A stretch of DNA of 64,000 nucleotides. Source: Gnetum montanum (Eukaryota > Streptophyta > Gnetopsida > Gnetales > Gnetaceae). A program made the translations under genes and the position numbers. Under the pieces are notes generated by a model. The model was not told the DNA's origin. It saw only the letters and a program-made list of their open reading frames with translations, and did not search any database. The stretch lies in contig MNCI01033589.1 in NCBI GenBank assembly GCA_015680685.1, positions 55,824 to 119,823 on the forward strand, given 5' to 3'. Positions 9,896 through 21,554 of this stretch are shown here, piece after piece (positions within the stretch are counted from its first letter, which is position 1; each line of letters starts with the position of its first letter).

Positions 9896-10096
9896 TTTTT
9901 GAAATTTATCATCATCCAAAGGGCATCAATTAGGGTAATTAACTAAAATGGGAACCACCTAAGTCACAAGACCCATTATTATAAACTTTCGGGCACTATC
10001 ACATGTGATAACATAAGATCTTTAATAAAGGCAAGTAGTAAGGTATAACTTGACTTCAAAAACAACCTTACTAACGTTTGGCCCTTGTGATTGCAG
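9896..10096 (+). other. Putative ORF3 leader intron (element B), donor decayed
   Basis: The 3' boundary is a splice acceptor-like TGTGATTGCAG immediately before ATGGCC. The 5' boundary aligns with the clear donors of C and F (ACCAAAG|GTAAGC and ACCAAAG|GTATGC) but reads CCAAAAAGTGCC here, so the donor has probably mutated. The position relative to the internal TATA box and the ATG is the same in all three elements. Confidence 0.4.
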
Positions 10097-12858
10097 ATGG
10101 CCCTGAAACGTGGACAACAGGAGGGTCTTGCTCAAGGTGGAAAGAAATGATCTTGGAGAGGTGGAAGACAAGGTCCTGCTGAACAACATGCAGAATAGGA
10201 GGAGCAGTCATTTAGCATCCATTAAGACGAACCTCCTACCGGATGGCCCAGGTAGGAAGAAGGAGGAGCTGCTGCAATGCTGAACCGAGACAAAAATTCA
10301 CATTGCCCCAAGATTATGTTCAAGCTATCAATGATAAGTCCACATTCGCTATGGTGATTATGGAGTTAAACTTCGAATCTTTTCCAGAGTTCGCTCCTAA
10401 GGCTATTAGGGATCACCTTAAGGGGTCTCCCTTATGGCCTATCCTCTCTGAAAGTGATGCCTGGTACCTAGGAGAGACGTACCAATTTTGGCACAATAGA
10501 GAGCAAGACACCACTGTTAATATTTGTGGTGTGACAGTTGACTTCTCTACATAGGCCATTTCAGAAGTGTTAAACCTTCTGAATACAGGGCCCCAGGTTG
10601 CTTAGTTATCCACCTGTTCAAACCCTGATGTGCGAAAGGATTGGTTGGAGAAGGCTTATGGTAGAGACAAAGCATTTGGTGAATTGACGACAAAAGAGAG
10701 GGTTTATTTCAAGATTGGGAAATATCACCTCTTCCCCACAAAAGGCTTGAAAAGAATAGCCATGTATGCGGCTAAAGGATGTACAGTGTTGATGGGAAAG
10801 GTTAATGCTAACCTACCCCATCTATATTTGACGGAGATCCTGAGGTGGTTCGAAGAATGAAAGACAAAGAAGATGGCACTGACTTTCCCTTGTCTTATTA
10901 GAAAGCTTTGCCAACATGTTAGTATTCAGGGATACACCAATGACGTCCTCCGAAAAGCCCAGACTGCTTCATATGCAGAATTGCTAAAGGTGCCAGCTCC
11001 AAGGAAAAGCACTGGCAAAGAGTTGGGACCTGAACAAGAAGAAGAATAGATGGCTGGACCCAGTCAACCTCCAGCCATGAGTCCCATCCAATAATAAGCA
11101 GGGCCTAACATAGGCTAGGATTAGCTACCATCGCTACAAGACTATAAACTATTGATGAGCCATCTTAGGGCCATCGCTGAGATGATCAGTTGGGTTAGTC
11201 ATGATGATGCAAACCTCTTCCATGTCATTGATGATGCCATACAACCTACAGTTTCATTGGATTGGACAAGGGGTAAAATATCCATTCAAATAGGAGGAGG
11301 GGAAAGTAGATGCTCACAACAGATCTTAGGAAATACAACATTTGTTTAGGTGCAGTTAGAGACTGGTGAAGGGGCCACAGTGGTGGTCATGCAAGACCAG
11401 AATGCCATGGGAGTTGTAGAAGTGGTCACAGACCACATTAAAGAATCCTTCAACGTACCTATTGTGCCACTGCCAGATCTCTCAGGAGCATGGGATCCTC
11501 AAACTCTTGCCAAAACCTCAATGACTCCTATGGAACATGAGGATGTGCTTGAACGATTGTTTCAAATAGGGCAAGTAATGATGTCCCTGTTTGACATCCC
11601 TCAAGATGTCACAACAATTCAATTAGACCTCATTTCCATAAAAGGGAAGTTGGTCTTATCTGAAGTGAGGGCCAAGCATGCTGAAGCTAAAGTGCAGAGA
11701 CTACAAGAGCATCTCGTAGCCTTACAAGCAGCACAACGGGACCCTCTATAGTTTTTTCCTGCAAACCAGCTACAAAACTTTAGAACCGAGTAGCTAACCA
11801 AGTTGATCATAGAGAATAAAAGGATGGCAGATGAAAAGGAGAAGGCTGTTTAGGATGCCTCTATAGCACAAGTGCAAACCCATGCGCATCTTAAGGCACT
11901 CAAGGCCTTAGAAGAAGAAAATAAGCAGATGGTTGCTGACAACCTTCGGTTGACCACTATAGAGAAGCAAAAGAATGTTCTCGATGAAAACTTTCATTGG
12001 TTATGAGAACAATTTATTTGGGTCAATCAAGACATAAGTCATTTAGCAAGAGAAAATTGAACCCTCTCAATGGAGGAGGTACACGCTATTCGTCAAAAGT
12101 CAGCAGTTGAGATAAGCGCATGGCAGAATGAGGCTAAACGACATGAGAAGCTGAAGGAGCACTTCCGCGATCAGGTGGGGATGTATAAAAAAATCCTAAA
12201 AAAGGAGATCCATATGGCCAAGGCCCAAATCAACACTATCAGTGCTCAACACACTGATTGGGGGGCCATATTGGACACCTACGCCTTCGCCCACCAAGTG
12301 GAAGTTAAGAACCGGAACCTGCAGATTCAAGACTTGACAGAGTACATGGAGTTGGCAAATCTCAGATATGCCAACCTTGCCATGTTAATAGTAGGATGCT
12401 CAAGAACAGAGCTCGAGCAGCAGGTAGCTTCCACCCACATCAAATATGAAACAGAATTTGTAGAATGCAAGAAGTTATTGGAAAAATTAGATGTTGCAAA
12501 TTCTGAACTTGAGGTGGTAAAATCCAGCTACCAAGGATAGAAAGATGTTGCAATTGACTTGGCTCGATGGGTAATAGATCTTCATGAATACAAGGATAAA
12601 GCTAGAGCCTATGAGGAGGAACGACGGGTGTTCACAGTTTGGTATGTCAAGGCCAACCAAATGTTCCTGCAACTACCCTATCCGTGGGAAGTGTCGACTC
12701 CATCAAACATTGGAACACTAGCATGGACGACACAAGACCCTTGAACTGAAGAGGAGAAGCTCCAGGCCATACTTCAATGCCAACAAGCTTCAAAGCTTGG
12801 AGCACATGACAAAGGGAAGGTGCCAATGGAGGAGCCACCACCACTAGGAACTACATGA
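10097..12858 (+). pseudogene. ORF3, element B: post-pol protein with plant-transposon-like domain and coiled coil
   Basis: This is the best-preserved ORF3, roughly 900 codons. It starts at the ATG (MALKRGQQEG) next to the splice acceptor and ends after PPPLGTT. An early frameshift is followed by a frame that runs from about 10243 to the end with only scattered stops. Residues from about 10290 to 10860 have the layout of the 'putative plant transposon protein' / Athila ORF-1 type domain: W.LGETYQFWHN, then a VNICGVTVDFS strand, a Y.KIGKYHLFPTKG segment and a helical end. From about 11480 to 12700 the protein is Glu/Lys/Gln-rich with heptad-like helices (a long coiled coil), including the highly conserved TEYMELANLRYANLAMLIVG. 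I see no transmembrane or signal segment, so an envelope role is not supported. Function is unknown. Confidence 0.65.
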
Positions 12859-13024
12859 GTTCCAAGTTTTTGTAGTTGTAGCATATTCTGTGTGTTGTGT
12901 CTTTATTTTGTTTTCTTCCCACACTGTGGCATTGTTTCATTTTTTTTTCATCTAATAATCCCATACCTATCCACTGTGTAATCATTGTAACTCAAGGATG
13001 AGTTTTTATTCAGTCATGGGGGTA
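12859..13024 (+). other. 3' UTR and polypurine tract of element B
   Basis: A short T-rich 3' UTR ends in CTCAAGGATGAG and TCAGTCATGGGGGTA, directly before the 3' LTR. The GGGGG run is the presumed plus-strand primer. Confidence 0.75.
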
Positions 13025-13805
13025 TGATGGGATGCGATATCGCATCCGCCACGATATCTCATCCCGCGCAATATTGCGTACGCAATATCGCGTCTTCCCT
13101 TGCGATATCGCGTATGCAATATCGCAGTCCGCCGTAATGTCTATAAATAAGAAGCATCTCTTCCTTGTTTCATAACATAGAGTAGATGTAGCTAGACTTT
13201 GGCAGTTTTTTCCCTCCAGAGTTAGAATATTTTCCAGTGTCTGCCCAAAGTGTGATGAATGTAATTGTATGACATCCTTTATTCAAGTGTGACGTACTTG
13301 GACATGCACATGACTAGCAATAAAGATCAAGATTACTTCATCATTACAGCATTCACTTTGTTTATTTATTTATTTGTTTATTATTTACTGCTTTCCTAAT
13401 TAGTCTCTCTCACCCTTAAACTCATGTTAAACGCAAAATGAGTATGACTTGATTACGAGCATTTAAGTGTGACTACTTGGTAACCCAGTGGCATACCTAG
13501 GATTTGCGTTTGGTAATCCCAGTGGTAGTCATGCATGAAGTCCAAGATGTGTATAGATAATCAAGGAATGGATGCACATTGCACTTAGGCTAGATTAGAT
13601 TCTCTTACCCTTCCTCCTAGCTTAGCTTAGTTAATATTACTTTCCACTACCTTCAGGAGTAGCATTAGATTAGAAAATACATCATACACCTCACTCTAGA
13701 CTAAACCATACATGACAAAGCTAATACTAGTCTAGGTGGGAAGATAGTGAACTGTGACCTAAGGATAACTGTCTAGGTGCCACAACTAGTTCGTCTGCGA
13801 AGTTC
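13025..13805 (+). mobile_element. 3' LTR of element B, truncated
   Basis: It begins TGATGGGATG and aligns with the 5' LTR through GTGCCACAACTAGTTCGTCTG, including a TATA box at 13141-13149 and AATAAA near 13318. After about 13800 it loses similarity: the last ~95 bases to CATCA are missing, and the text switches to the leader of element H on the other strand. The motif TTCGTCTGCGA occurs twice at the junction. Confidence 0.85.
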
Positions 13806-13882
13806 GTCTGCGATGTTTTTGATTGCCAACTGTTCTTTGTATTGTCCCTAGGTGGTGAGTTGCTCTTATGAGAAGAAGACAT
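13806..13882 (-). pseudogene. gag: gag N-terminal stub, element H
   Basis: On the minus strand an ATG at 13882 opens MSSSHKSNSPPRDNT, the same gag start seen in F (MSSSHR at 41241) and D (MSSSCR at 19267). It breaks off at the junction with B's 3' LTR after about 25 codons. Confidence 0.55.
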
Positions 13883-14004
13883 TGTTATCGATGTGCTAAT
13901 TTTACCATTATATAAATTTTTCTTTAATTAACCCAAAGGTTCGTTTAGGCTCCCAACGATGTGACTGATAACCTTTATGTTCAATTCAGCGCATAAACAC
14001 TTAG

Positions 14005-14024
14005 TCCCCAGCAACGGCGCCAAT
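14005..14024 (-). other. Primer-binding site, tRNA-Asp type (element H)
   Basis: The minus strand reads TTGGCGCCGTTGCTGGGGAC, a near-perfect match to the tRNA-Asp-complementary site of Athila/Tat elements, with one C-to-T change. It is the best-preserved primer site in the window. Confidence 0.9.
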
Positions 14025-15050
14025 GATGAGTGGAGAGGTACCCCTACACTCAACCATACAAAACGAGCGTAGCACATGTGATTTGGTCAAACTCCGTAGA
14101 CTAAGTGCCTACACGCCCCATGGAACACTTGGGGTTAATCATTCATTGTCTTCCTAGACTTACTTGTGGTTGTCACGGTGTATGGTTAAGTAAGTTCGAG
14201 GTATATGATTTTTATGGTCTTTTATGTTTTTCTCCTATGCTATTGAGGTGAAGGGTTGAAGAAACTAACTAACTCTAACTAATGAACTAAGTCTAAATTA
14301 CCTAGCATCAGCATCCGTTCTCACTTACCGTACACACCCTAAATTGATGCAATTGTGGTTACCAAATGCTAATCATTGCTGGGATCCCACGTGTAACGCA
14401 TGTGCTTGAAGTGGTCGTACTGAGGCACTTAACTAGGAGGAAAGGGTTGAGAAAGCTAATCTAGCCTAAGTGCGATGAGCAGTCGATTCCTTGATTATCC
14501 GTACACATCTTAGTGCACAACTACCACTGGGATTACCAAGCGCAGATCCTAGATACGCCATTGGGTTACCAAGTAGTCACACTGAGATGCTTATAATCAA
14601 GTCGTACTCATTCTGCGTTGCGATGAGCATCTGTTCCTTGACTATTCGTACACATCCTTAGATGCTCGTAATTAAGTCATACTCATTCCGCATTACTAAG
14701 AGAAAGTAATAAATAATAATAAATAAAATCCTATTCCATGTACTGCAAGGTTTATTTGGAAAGCTCATCTTTATTGTCGTACTCAAACTTGTGTTCAGGT
14801 ACAATGTCTGCTCGAATAAAGATTCGTTCACTTTAGGACTCCTACTATGGGCACATGGAAAATATTTTATCTCTAGAGTGATCAAATTGCCAGAGTTTTC
14901 CTACTTCTAGCCTAGGATGAGGAAATAAAGGAGAGCCGCCTCTTATTTATAGATATGACGGTGCACAGCGATATCGTGTATGCAACATCGCAGGGGACGA
15001 CGCAATATCGCGTACGCGATATCGCGGCCTATGTGAATCACGTCTCATCA
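14025..15050 (-). mobile_element. 5' LTR of element H
   Basis: On the minus strand it runs from TGATGAGACG to CCACTCATCA, with GCGATATCGCG-type words in U3, a TATA box (TCTATAAATAAG, near 14940-14955) and the R/U5 repeats. Part of R/U5 is internally duplicated: 14461-14620 and about 14621-14700 both contain GATGAGCA, TCCTTGA.TAT.CGTACACATC and a copy of TCATACTCATTC.GC. Confidence 0.85.
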
Positions 15051-17723
15051 ATTGTTGATAAGAAGATTATAGTTGATGGTAAAGATTTGTGATGTAAGAT
15101 TAATAATAAGCAATGAGCTGAATAACTTTCACTAGTGGTATCATATTCTTGCTTTGAAATAAATATTGGTATTAAGCCATAACTCTCTATCTCAAATCCT
15201 TTTGCTATTTTAAGTTCAAGCATGGATGTTGAAAGGTGATGTAAATTTTGTTAAGATTGGAACCTTCCTTCCCACTAATAATTAATTTTCTTAACTTATT
15301 TTTTAAAAGTATTATTTGTAAGATTGTACACTTAGCTGTAAAATCGTAAAACTTTTTCTTTCTCTTTCTGTGATGACGTCTACTCAATGTTAAGATTATG
15401 ATATACTCTAAATTTTCTTTACTTATTGTTAATATTTTTTTGAGGTTTGACATCCTCCCATAATCATATCATAAGAGCCAAAAGCATCATAACATATAAA
15501 TCACTATTGTAATGAACTAACTCCTCCTTGATAACCCACTAAGACCATACATACATATATAGATCATAAACATAATGCAATACAAAGGATCTAAAGAAGG
15601 AGTGTAGCATATGCTCATAAGGGCATGGTAAGGTTTGGCTAATGGGTGACTAAATTCCATAGGAAACATGTAGCATGAAACTAAAATTAAAATATGAGCT
15701 TTAATTTTAAAAATCGTCTATTTTCAAGGTTGGACGCCCAAACATCTTTTACCTATTAACAAGCAAACTATATAGAAGATATAAATGATGCAAGATCTAA
15801 AGTTTGAATCCCAACTTAGTTATCTAGAGTCTACTATTCTATACTAGTGCTTTATAGCAAAATAAATATAAAGTATTGTAACCAACACTAAAATAAATAT
15901 AAAAGCATTGCCAAACGTATAATAAAATGAAGCCTTATTACATTCAAAGACCTATAGGATCTATTGTACAAATATTACATTTTCATAAAACATAAAACAT
16001 AAGCTAGTTGAAAAACATATCAAAGGTTACATATAGTTTCTTTGATGGTATGTTAATACTCAAATAATCACAATAGTTTAGTATATATTCATTAGGTTTG
16101 AACTTGTTACTTGTACATCACTACCTACATTATCTAATCTTTAAACCTTTAAATGAGTTGCTATGTGATACTAAATACATTCACAAAGTTATCCATAATA
16201 ATTAATATAATCTAGAATAGTTCTAAGATTGTGTGATTAGAAAGAAATTAATAGTTTAGTGAAGGGGATGATATTGTTTGTCCAACTTGAAACCTTTCAT
16301 TTTTTAAAAATTTTGAATCAAAGGCCTGAAATATTCAATAAATAAAATCCAATCTCACAATCTTGTTTTAGAAGCTATAATTTAAACAAGGGAATTTAAC
16401 ATTGGGCGGGAGATTATGGTAGCCCACATCAAGTTTGGCTTAAATAATCAAAATGATAAAAAAAATACAAGTATAAAGAAGTTCATTTTCATGAATGCCA
16501 ATGTAAAGTAGTCACAATGGAGATAAAAATTATGCTACTACCTATTAAAGAATAGTAAGCTAATAAACAACAAAGATAATAGATAGAATATTGAAATCAC
16601 AAGGATTAATCTTGAATGTGCCTAAGAAGGTGTTCTAACTATGCTCTTATATTGTCTAATTAATTAATCTTATTGTTATAATTGTGTAGAAGCCATACTT
16701 GCTACAAAGATAGAGTTAATTTCTAATATAGAATTTTCTTCATTGAGAATAATTTAAAAACATTTCTTCCAAAAAAAATAGAATTTCTTCCAAGAAACTA
16801 ACCCATCCTTTTAAAGTAGAAGTAGAATATTCAACAAGAAAATAAACCCAATAAAATGGATTGGCCTATGGTCTTGGATAAGGAAGAAAGTTAAAAATAT
16901 TTCTTTAAAGCTTATCAACTTTAGGGAAAAGTAGCACAAAATGGAGATGATCTTTTATATTATTGAAAAATGGACAAAATTGAAAGTTTCTAGAAAAATG
17001 TAACAAACTATAACCATGTGGTAGTCCATTGTGCAATAAATACTATAGAAAAATGTTTATCTTAGTTTGCCTTCATGAAATTGAAAGTTGCTTGCAAATG
17101 TTCAAACATTGATTAGAAAATAGTTGAATATTCTAGATTTTTTTTTGAATTTTATCCTCATATTACATATTTAAACCAATGTGTTTATTGATAGAGGATA
17201 GTTTCATTTGATGGAAAGGAGCATTATCTACTTATCTCTAATATTCAAGCCATTAAAGCTTAGAACTTTAATGGGATTCATGCATAATTTCTCAAATCAT
17301 TCCATGAAGCACTTGTTGGCTATGATAAATTATGCAATGAATTAAACTCGATTTGATTGGCCACATCAAAGAAAGTCCATGAACATGGGCTATAGGTCTA
17401 TCTACTAGAAGTGGTTTTCAAAGTAGCTTGTGACCAACCTAGAGGACTCGATGTTACAATGCTTCTAACCCTACTTCATGCTCTCCAAAGGACCTTTAAA
17501 ATGATGAAATCATAACATTTACTAGAAATAGATGAAAAAAGCCAATAGGATGAATGAACTACTTGTCTCTTCCTATTGTAGGTTGACCTAATTTGTTGTA
17601 GCCTATACCAATTTAAAATTTGCTATAAGTTATTTCCAACTTGTGCTTTAGAAAATTGTTTAGTAATTGCAAGAGTTATTTGTTGAAGAAGATTGGGCAG
17701 ATCAAGTCCTCCATATTCTTTTG
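15051..17723. other. AT-rich interspersed sequence, no gene recognised
   Basis: The first part (15190-15325) is a copy of the repeat at 4868-4992. The remainder has no coding frame above about 80 codons, and I recognise no repeat boundary. It ends at TTTTG, the presumed target site of element D. Confidence 0.5.
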
Positions 17724-19134
17724 TGATGAATCATCAATTGGCTAAGATATTGTAGATGCTATGTTGTAGATGTTACATCATGCCTATGTTGTAGGATCCT
17801 TATTGGTGTGTCTTAGTTAGCTGCTATGTTGTAGATGTTACATCATGTCTATGTTGTAGGATCCTTATTAGTGCATCTTAGTTAGCTGCTATGTTGTAGA
17901 TGTTACATCATGCCTATGTTGTAGGATCCTTATTGTTGCATCTTAGTTAGCTACTATGTTGTAGATGTTACATCATGCCTATGTTGTAGGATCCTTATTG
18001 GTGTGTCTTAGTTAGCTGCTATGTTGTAGATGTTACATCATGCCTATGTTGTAGGATCCTTATTGGTGCATCTTAGTTAGCTGCTATGTTGTAGATGTTA
18101 CATCATGCCTATGTTGTAGGATCCTTATTGGTGCATCTTAGTTAACTACTATGTTGTAGATGTTACATCATGCCTATGTTGTAGGATCCTTATTGGTGCA
18201 TCTTAGTTAGCTGCTATGTTGTAGATGTTATGTCACATCTACAATATCGTAGATCCTATGTTGCATCTATTTTGAAAAAAAAAGAGTCAATTTTTGGTTA
18301 GCTATGATATCGGATCCCCGATATTGGAGCACAAGTTGCATTATCGAATATCCAATATTGTGGGGTTTGTTTTTGCCTATAAATATGCATGATTCTACCA
18401 TGTATTAGACATCTTTTGATCATTTTGTAGGTAGGCTCTTATAGTTTTATTCCATAGTCTTAGAGAATAATTAGTGAGTGCCCACAGTGTGGATTTGAAT
18501 TAGTTGTACGATGTCTTATTTGAGTGGTAATGTACCTAGACACATTCCATGAATGATAATAAGATAGAGATTGATTCTTATTCATTGCAGCACTTTGACT
18601 TCGATTGAATTTACTCTTACTAAAATTTATATTCCATGTTCTTAGTTAATATTTACATTTTCATGCATGTTAATGAATTGGCAGAATGAGCATGACTAGT
18701 TTCGAGTGTAAACATGTATTCACTTGGTAATCGCAATAGCGTTATTGCTTGCTTTACCTAGTAGCATAGTGCTTGGTAACCTTAGTACTAGATATGTGGG
18801 TTCAAGATGTGTACATCAAGTTGGGAATAGACACTCATTGTCGTAGGCTAGTTTCGACTTTATATTCCCATTGTTAATTAGATTAAATAATTAGTTTATC
18901 TATTATTGTTAGGAGTAGCATAAGGCCAGAACAACATTAGCAATCATATGCATCATAGTGGACTAAACCATACATGACAAAGCTACCAATAGTCTAAGTG
19001 GGAAGACAACAAATTGCAATCAAGGCATAACAATCTAGATGTGACAACTAGTCCCATCCATAAAATTTAACCAAATCATGTGTGAACACTTGTGATTCAT
19101 ATGGTTAGGCATAGGGGGTACCTACCACACATCA
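17724..19134 (+). mobile_element. 5' LTR of element D, expanded by tandem repeats
   Basis: It begins TGATGAATCATCAATTGGCT and ends CCACACATCA. It is about 395 bases longer than the partner 3' LTR because of the array at 17761-18230. A TATA box (CCTATAAATATGC) lies at about 18376-18388. U3 near the TATA box has GATATTGG and CCAATATTG words. The paired TTGGTAA.C repeats of R/U5 lie near 18725-18790. Confidence 0.85.
17761..18230 (+). repeat. 65-bp tandem repeat array in LTR U3
   Basis: Seven consecutive units begin at 17761, 17826, 17891, 17956, 18021, 18086 and 18151, each 65 bases long, followed by a partial unit from 18216. Units differ by only a few substitutions (for example GTGTGTCTT versus GTGCATCTT). 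Each contains ATGTTGTAGATGTTACATCA and CTATGTTGTAGGATCC. The partner 3' LTR has about one unit. Confidence 0.95.
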
Positions 19135-19154
19135 TTAGCATCGTTGTTAGGGAT
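19135..19154 (+). other. Decayed primer-binding site (element D)
   Basis: TTAGCATCGTTGTTAGGGAT follows the LTR. It can be derived from the tRNA-Asp-type site largely by C-to-T and G-to-A changes. The following leader (GTGCTAGTTATCTAGATTAG) matches the leader of element B. Confidence 0.65.
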
Positions 19155-19266
19155 GGTGCTAGTTATCTAGATTAGATAGATTATAAATGATCGATGTAAA
19201 GGTATTAACGATTTATCTCTTAGAAACTATTAATATTTTAAGTCACATGCATTATCAAATAAAACC

Positions 19267-21549
19267 ATGTCTTCTTCATGTAGGGCTTAGAATACATGAT
19301 ATGATGAAAACACTAGTAGAATAAGTGATAGGATCTATACTAAGGAAAACTAGAGTAAACAACCACCAGTAGGGGTTTTCTTTGCTCATTTAGATCCTTA
19401 CTACACTCAAAGACTATGTTCAACTAATGTAGACAATCTTAGAGGAGATGGAGTAAGTCTTAGAAAAAGGAGGGCCTTAAGGCCTAAGACCTCCTCCAAA
19501 ATTAGAAGAGATACATCCAAGGAACAAATGGGGAAATATAGGAGCCATGGTGATTCTCCTTGTTCACCATCTTCCTCTTCCTCTTCCACGTCTAGTTCTA
19601 ATGAAGATGAACATAGGTATAGAAATAGGGATTAAGATGAAGATAGAAGTAGAAATAGATGAAATCATTAGTATGAGCATGAAAAAAATCATCATAATTA
19701 GATAACTAGAAATAGAAACTATCACCATGACATGTCTAATGATGATGGACCCTTGTTGGATATTGGGAGCATGATGTAGATAATGGAGGCAGTTAGAATA
19801 CCCTACAAGCATCAAAGGGAAAGTCACATCAAAAGGCTTGATATGAATAACATCCCTAAATTTACGAGAGGTTATAACTCTAATCTGTAACATCACTGAC
19901 AAGCCTTTGATGATGTTATGCCTTAAAAAACATCAAGAGTGAGTGGCAAAAGCTTAAGCTCTTTCCTAGAATACTAGTTGAAAAAGCCAAAAGTTTTTAT
20001 AGATCGTTGGAACAAGATTCAATCCATCGATGGTCCATAATGCTGGAACTCTTCAATAAGAAATACTAAACCAATGCAAGAGTGTCCAACTTGAGAAAAA
20101 AAATCTAAGGATGGAGGCAAGAAAAACATGAATCCTTGGATGTGGCCTTGGATAGACACTATTTGCTACTACATAGATGTCTAGGCCATGATTTCTCTAA
20201 AAAAGAGTAACTTTTCCATATCATATATGGGCTTCATAATGAAACAAGGGAGACCCTTGGGATTTATTCCCAAGGTCAATTATATGAACTGAAAGCCCAT
20301 TAGATACAAAGGCTAATCGAGCAGGTGGTAAAAGAAGGAGAGCTATGTAAACAAGTGAATGTTGAGGAATATAACCAGGACCCAACTCTTCAAAAGAAAA
20401 GGGTTCATATCTATGATGAAGAAAAAGAGACAACTCTCGATGAGGAAATTCATAACAAACCTTACCAATACAAAAGTCTATTGATGAGCTTGAAGCAAGG
20501 CTAGATAAGATGTTAGAATTGATGAATAACAAAGTTATAACTTACGTAAAAACCATAGAGGAGAGGATAACATGACAAGAATCAAGTGATCAAAACAAGA
20601 AGAGGAAAATAGACCAAGAAGTAGTTAGGAACACTTATTGGCAAAAAGGAAAAATGATTGTAGAAGAAGAGGCTATAAACTCAAACATAGAAGATGCTGA
20701 TGGATGTGACATTTGCCTATATGACCATCCAAAGGGCTATTGCCCCATCATGTTACATTTACATGAGTATTGGGCTTTTCCTTTGAATCCCAAGTTCATA
20801 CAAAAGAAAATTCCTAGGAAAATACCTTATTCACAAGGTAATTATAGACAGTCCTATAACTAATTATACTATCCTAATGAGACTTTTTATCAACATCAAA
20901 ACTAATACCAAATGTAGTGGCAAAACCCATAGTCATGGGGGAGGCCATCATCAAATGAGCACTACCCTTACTACCAACTAGGCCCATAAGGATAGTACGT
21001 TCAACAAGTTTTTTCAACTAGTTCTACTTCCTTTACCTCAAATTACTACTACCACTCTCTTGAATATCATCAAACCACAATATCTTTTAAAGGATCACCA
21101 CCTCATGCTTATCATCCTCCATCATATCCTTAATAAGTTCAACACTACAACAGTAACAAAAGAATGCCACTTGTGTTATGAACATACATGAAAATGATAC
21201 TGCTAGTAGATCTCAACCACAACCTTGAAAACATCCTTTCTTTGGGGCAGTTTCCTCGCACAAGCAAAAAACTCGTAGACCTACTACCACATCAAAACTA
21301 GCACAAGGCCAATCTGGTGCAACATCCTTTCATGATAAAATGATGTTTCCTAATCATACGCAAAAGCCAACTACCATTACCACTCAAACACAAGACAAAA
21401 ACGATAAACCTGTCACTGTGGAGGGACAGAAATCTTCATGCATCACTAATAATAATAAAGGGTGTAGTTGTGAGCTAGAAGTTTGAAATATTAACACAAC
21501 CCCTATACCAACCCACCATAAAGTTCAAATACAAGAGTGTGAGCAAAAA
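19267..21549 (+). pseudogene. gag: gag polyprotein, element D, heavily decayed
   Basis: It starts at ATG 19267 (MSSSCRA), aligned with the gag start of F and H. A Ser-rich stretch followed by Arg/Asp repeats lies near 19560-19680. The capsid domain follows from about 19820 (KRLDMNNIPKFTRGYN) to 20290, with frameshifts. The zinc knuckle CDICLYDHPKGYC is at about 20706. The Pro/Tyr/His-rich tail continues to the insertion point of element C. Many stops make it non-coding. The capsid and knuckle order is that of element B. Confidence 0.7.
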
Positions 21550-21554
21550 CTAGT

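Larger units (their letters stand above)
5695..13805 (+). mobile_element. Element B: Athila/Tat-like retrotransposon, pol missing or hidden in gap
   Basis: B is a plus-strand element with 5' LTR, tRNA-Asp-type primer site, gag, post-pol region, internal promoter-like module, nearly continuous ORF3, purine tract and a 3' LTR that lacks its last ~95 bases. Where protease to integrase should lie there is only an N gap of 453 positions. The 3' end is fused to element H, so no target-site duplication can be scored. Confidence 0.85.
13806..15050 (-). mobile_element. Element H: truncated retrotransposon, 5' LTR and leader only
   Basis: On the minus strand this reads 5' LTR (15050 to 14025), primer-binding site (14024-14005), leader and the first ~25 codons of gag (from 13882). 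The rest is gone. The LTR U3 carries the same GCGATATCGC-type words as element B, so B and H are the same subfamily in opposite orientation. Confidence 0.8.

Noticed and set aside
10097-12858. ORF3 as a retroviral envelope gene
   Set aside because: The position fits, but no signal peptide, cleavage site or membrane span is visible. The sequence is charged and helical.
14658-15223. Short open frames around the LTR of element H
   Set aside because: They lie within LTR or flanking repeat DNA and do not match any retroelement domain.
17761-18230. Regular array that could suggest a CRISPR
   Set aside because: Units are contiguous 65-base tandem copies without unique spacers, inside a plant LTR.
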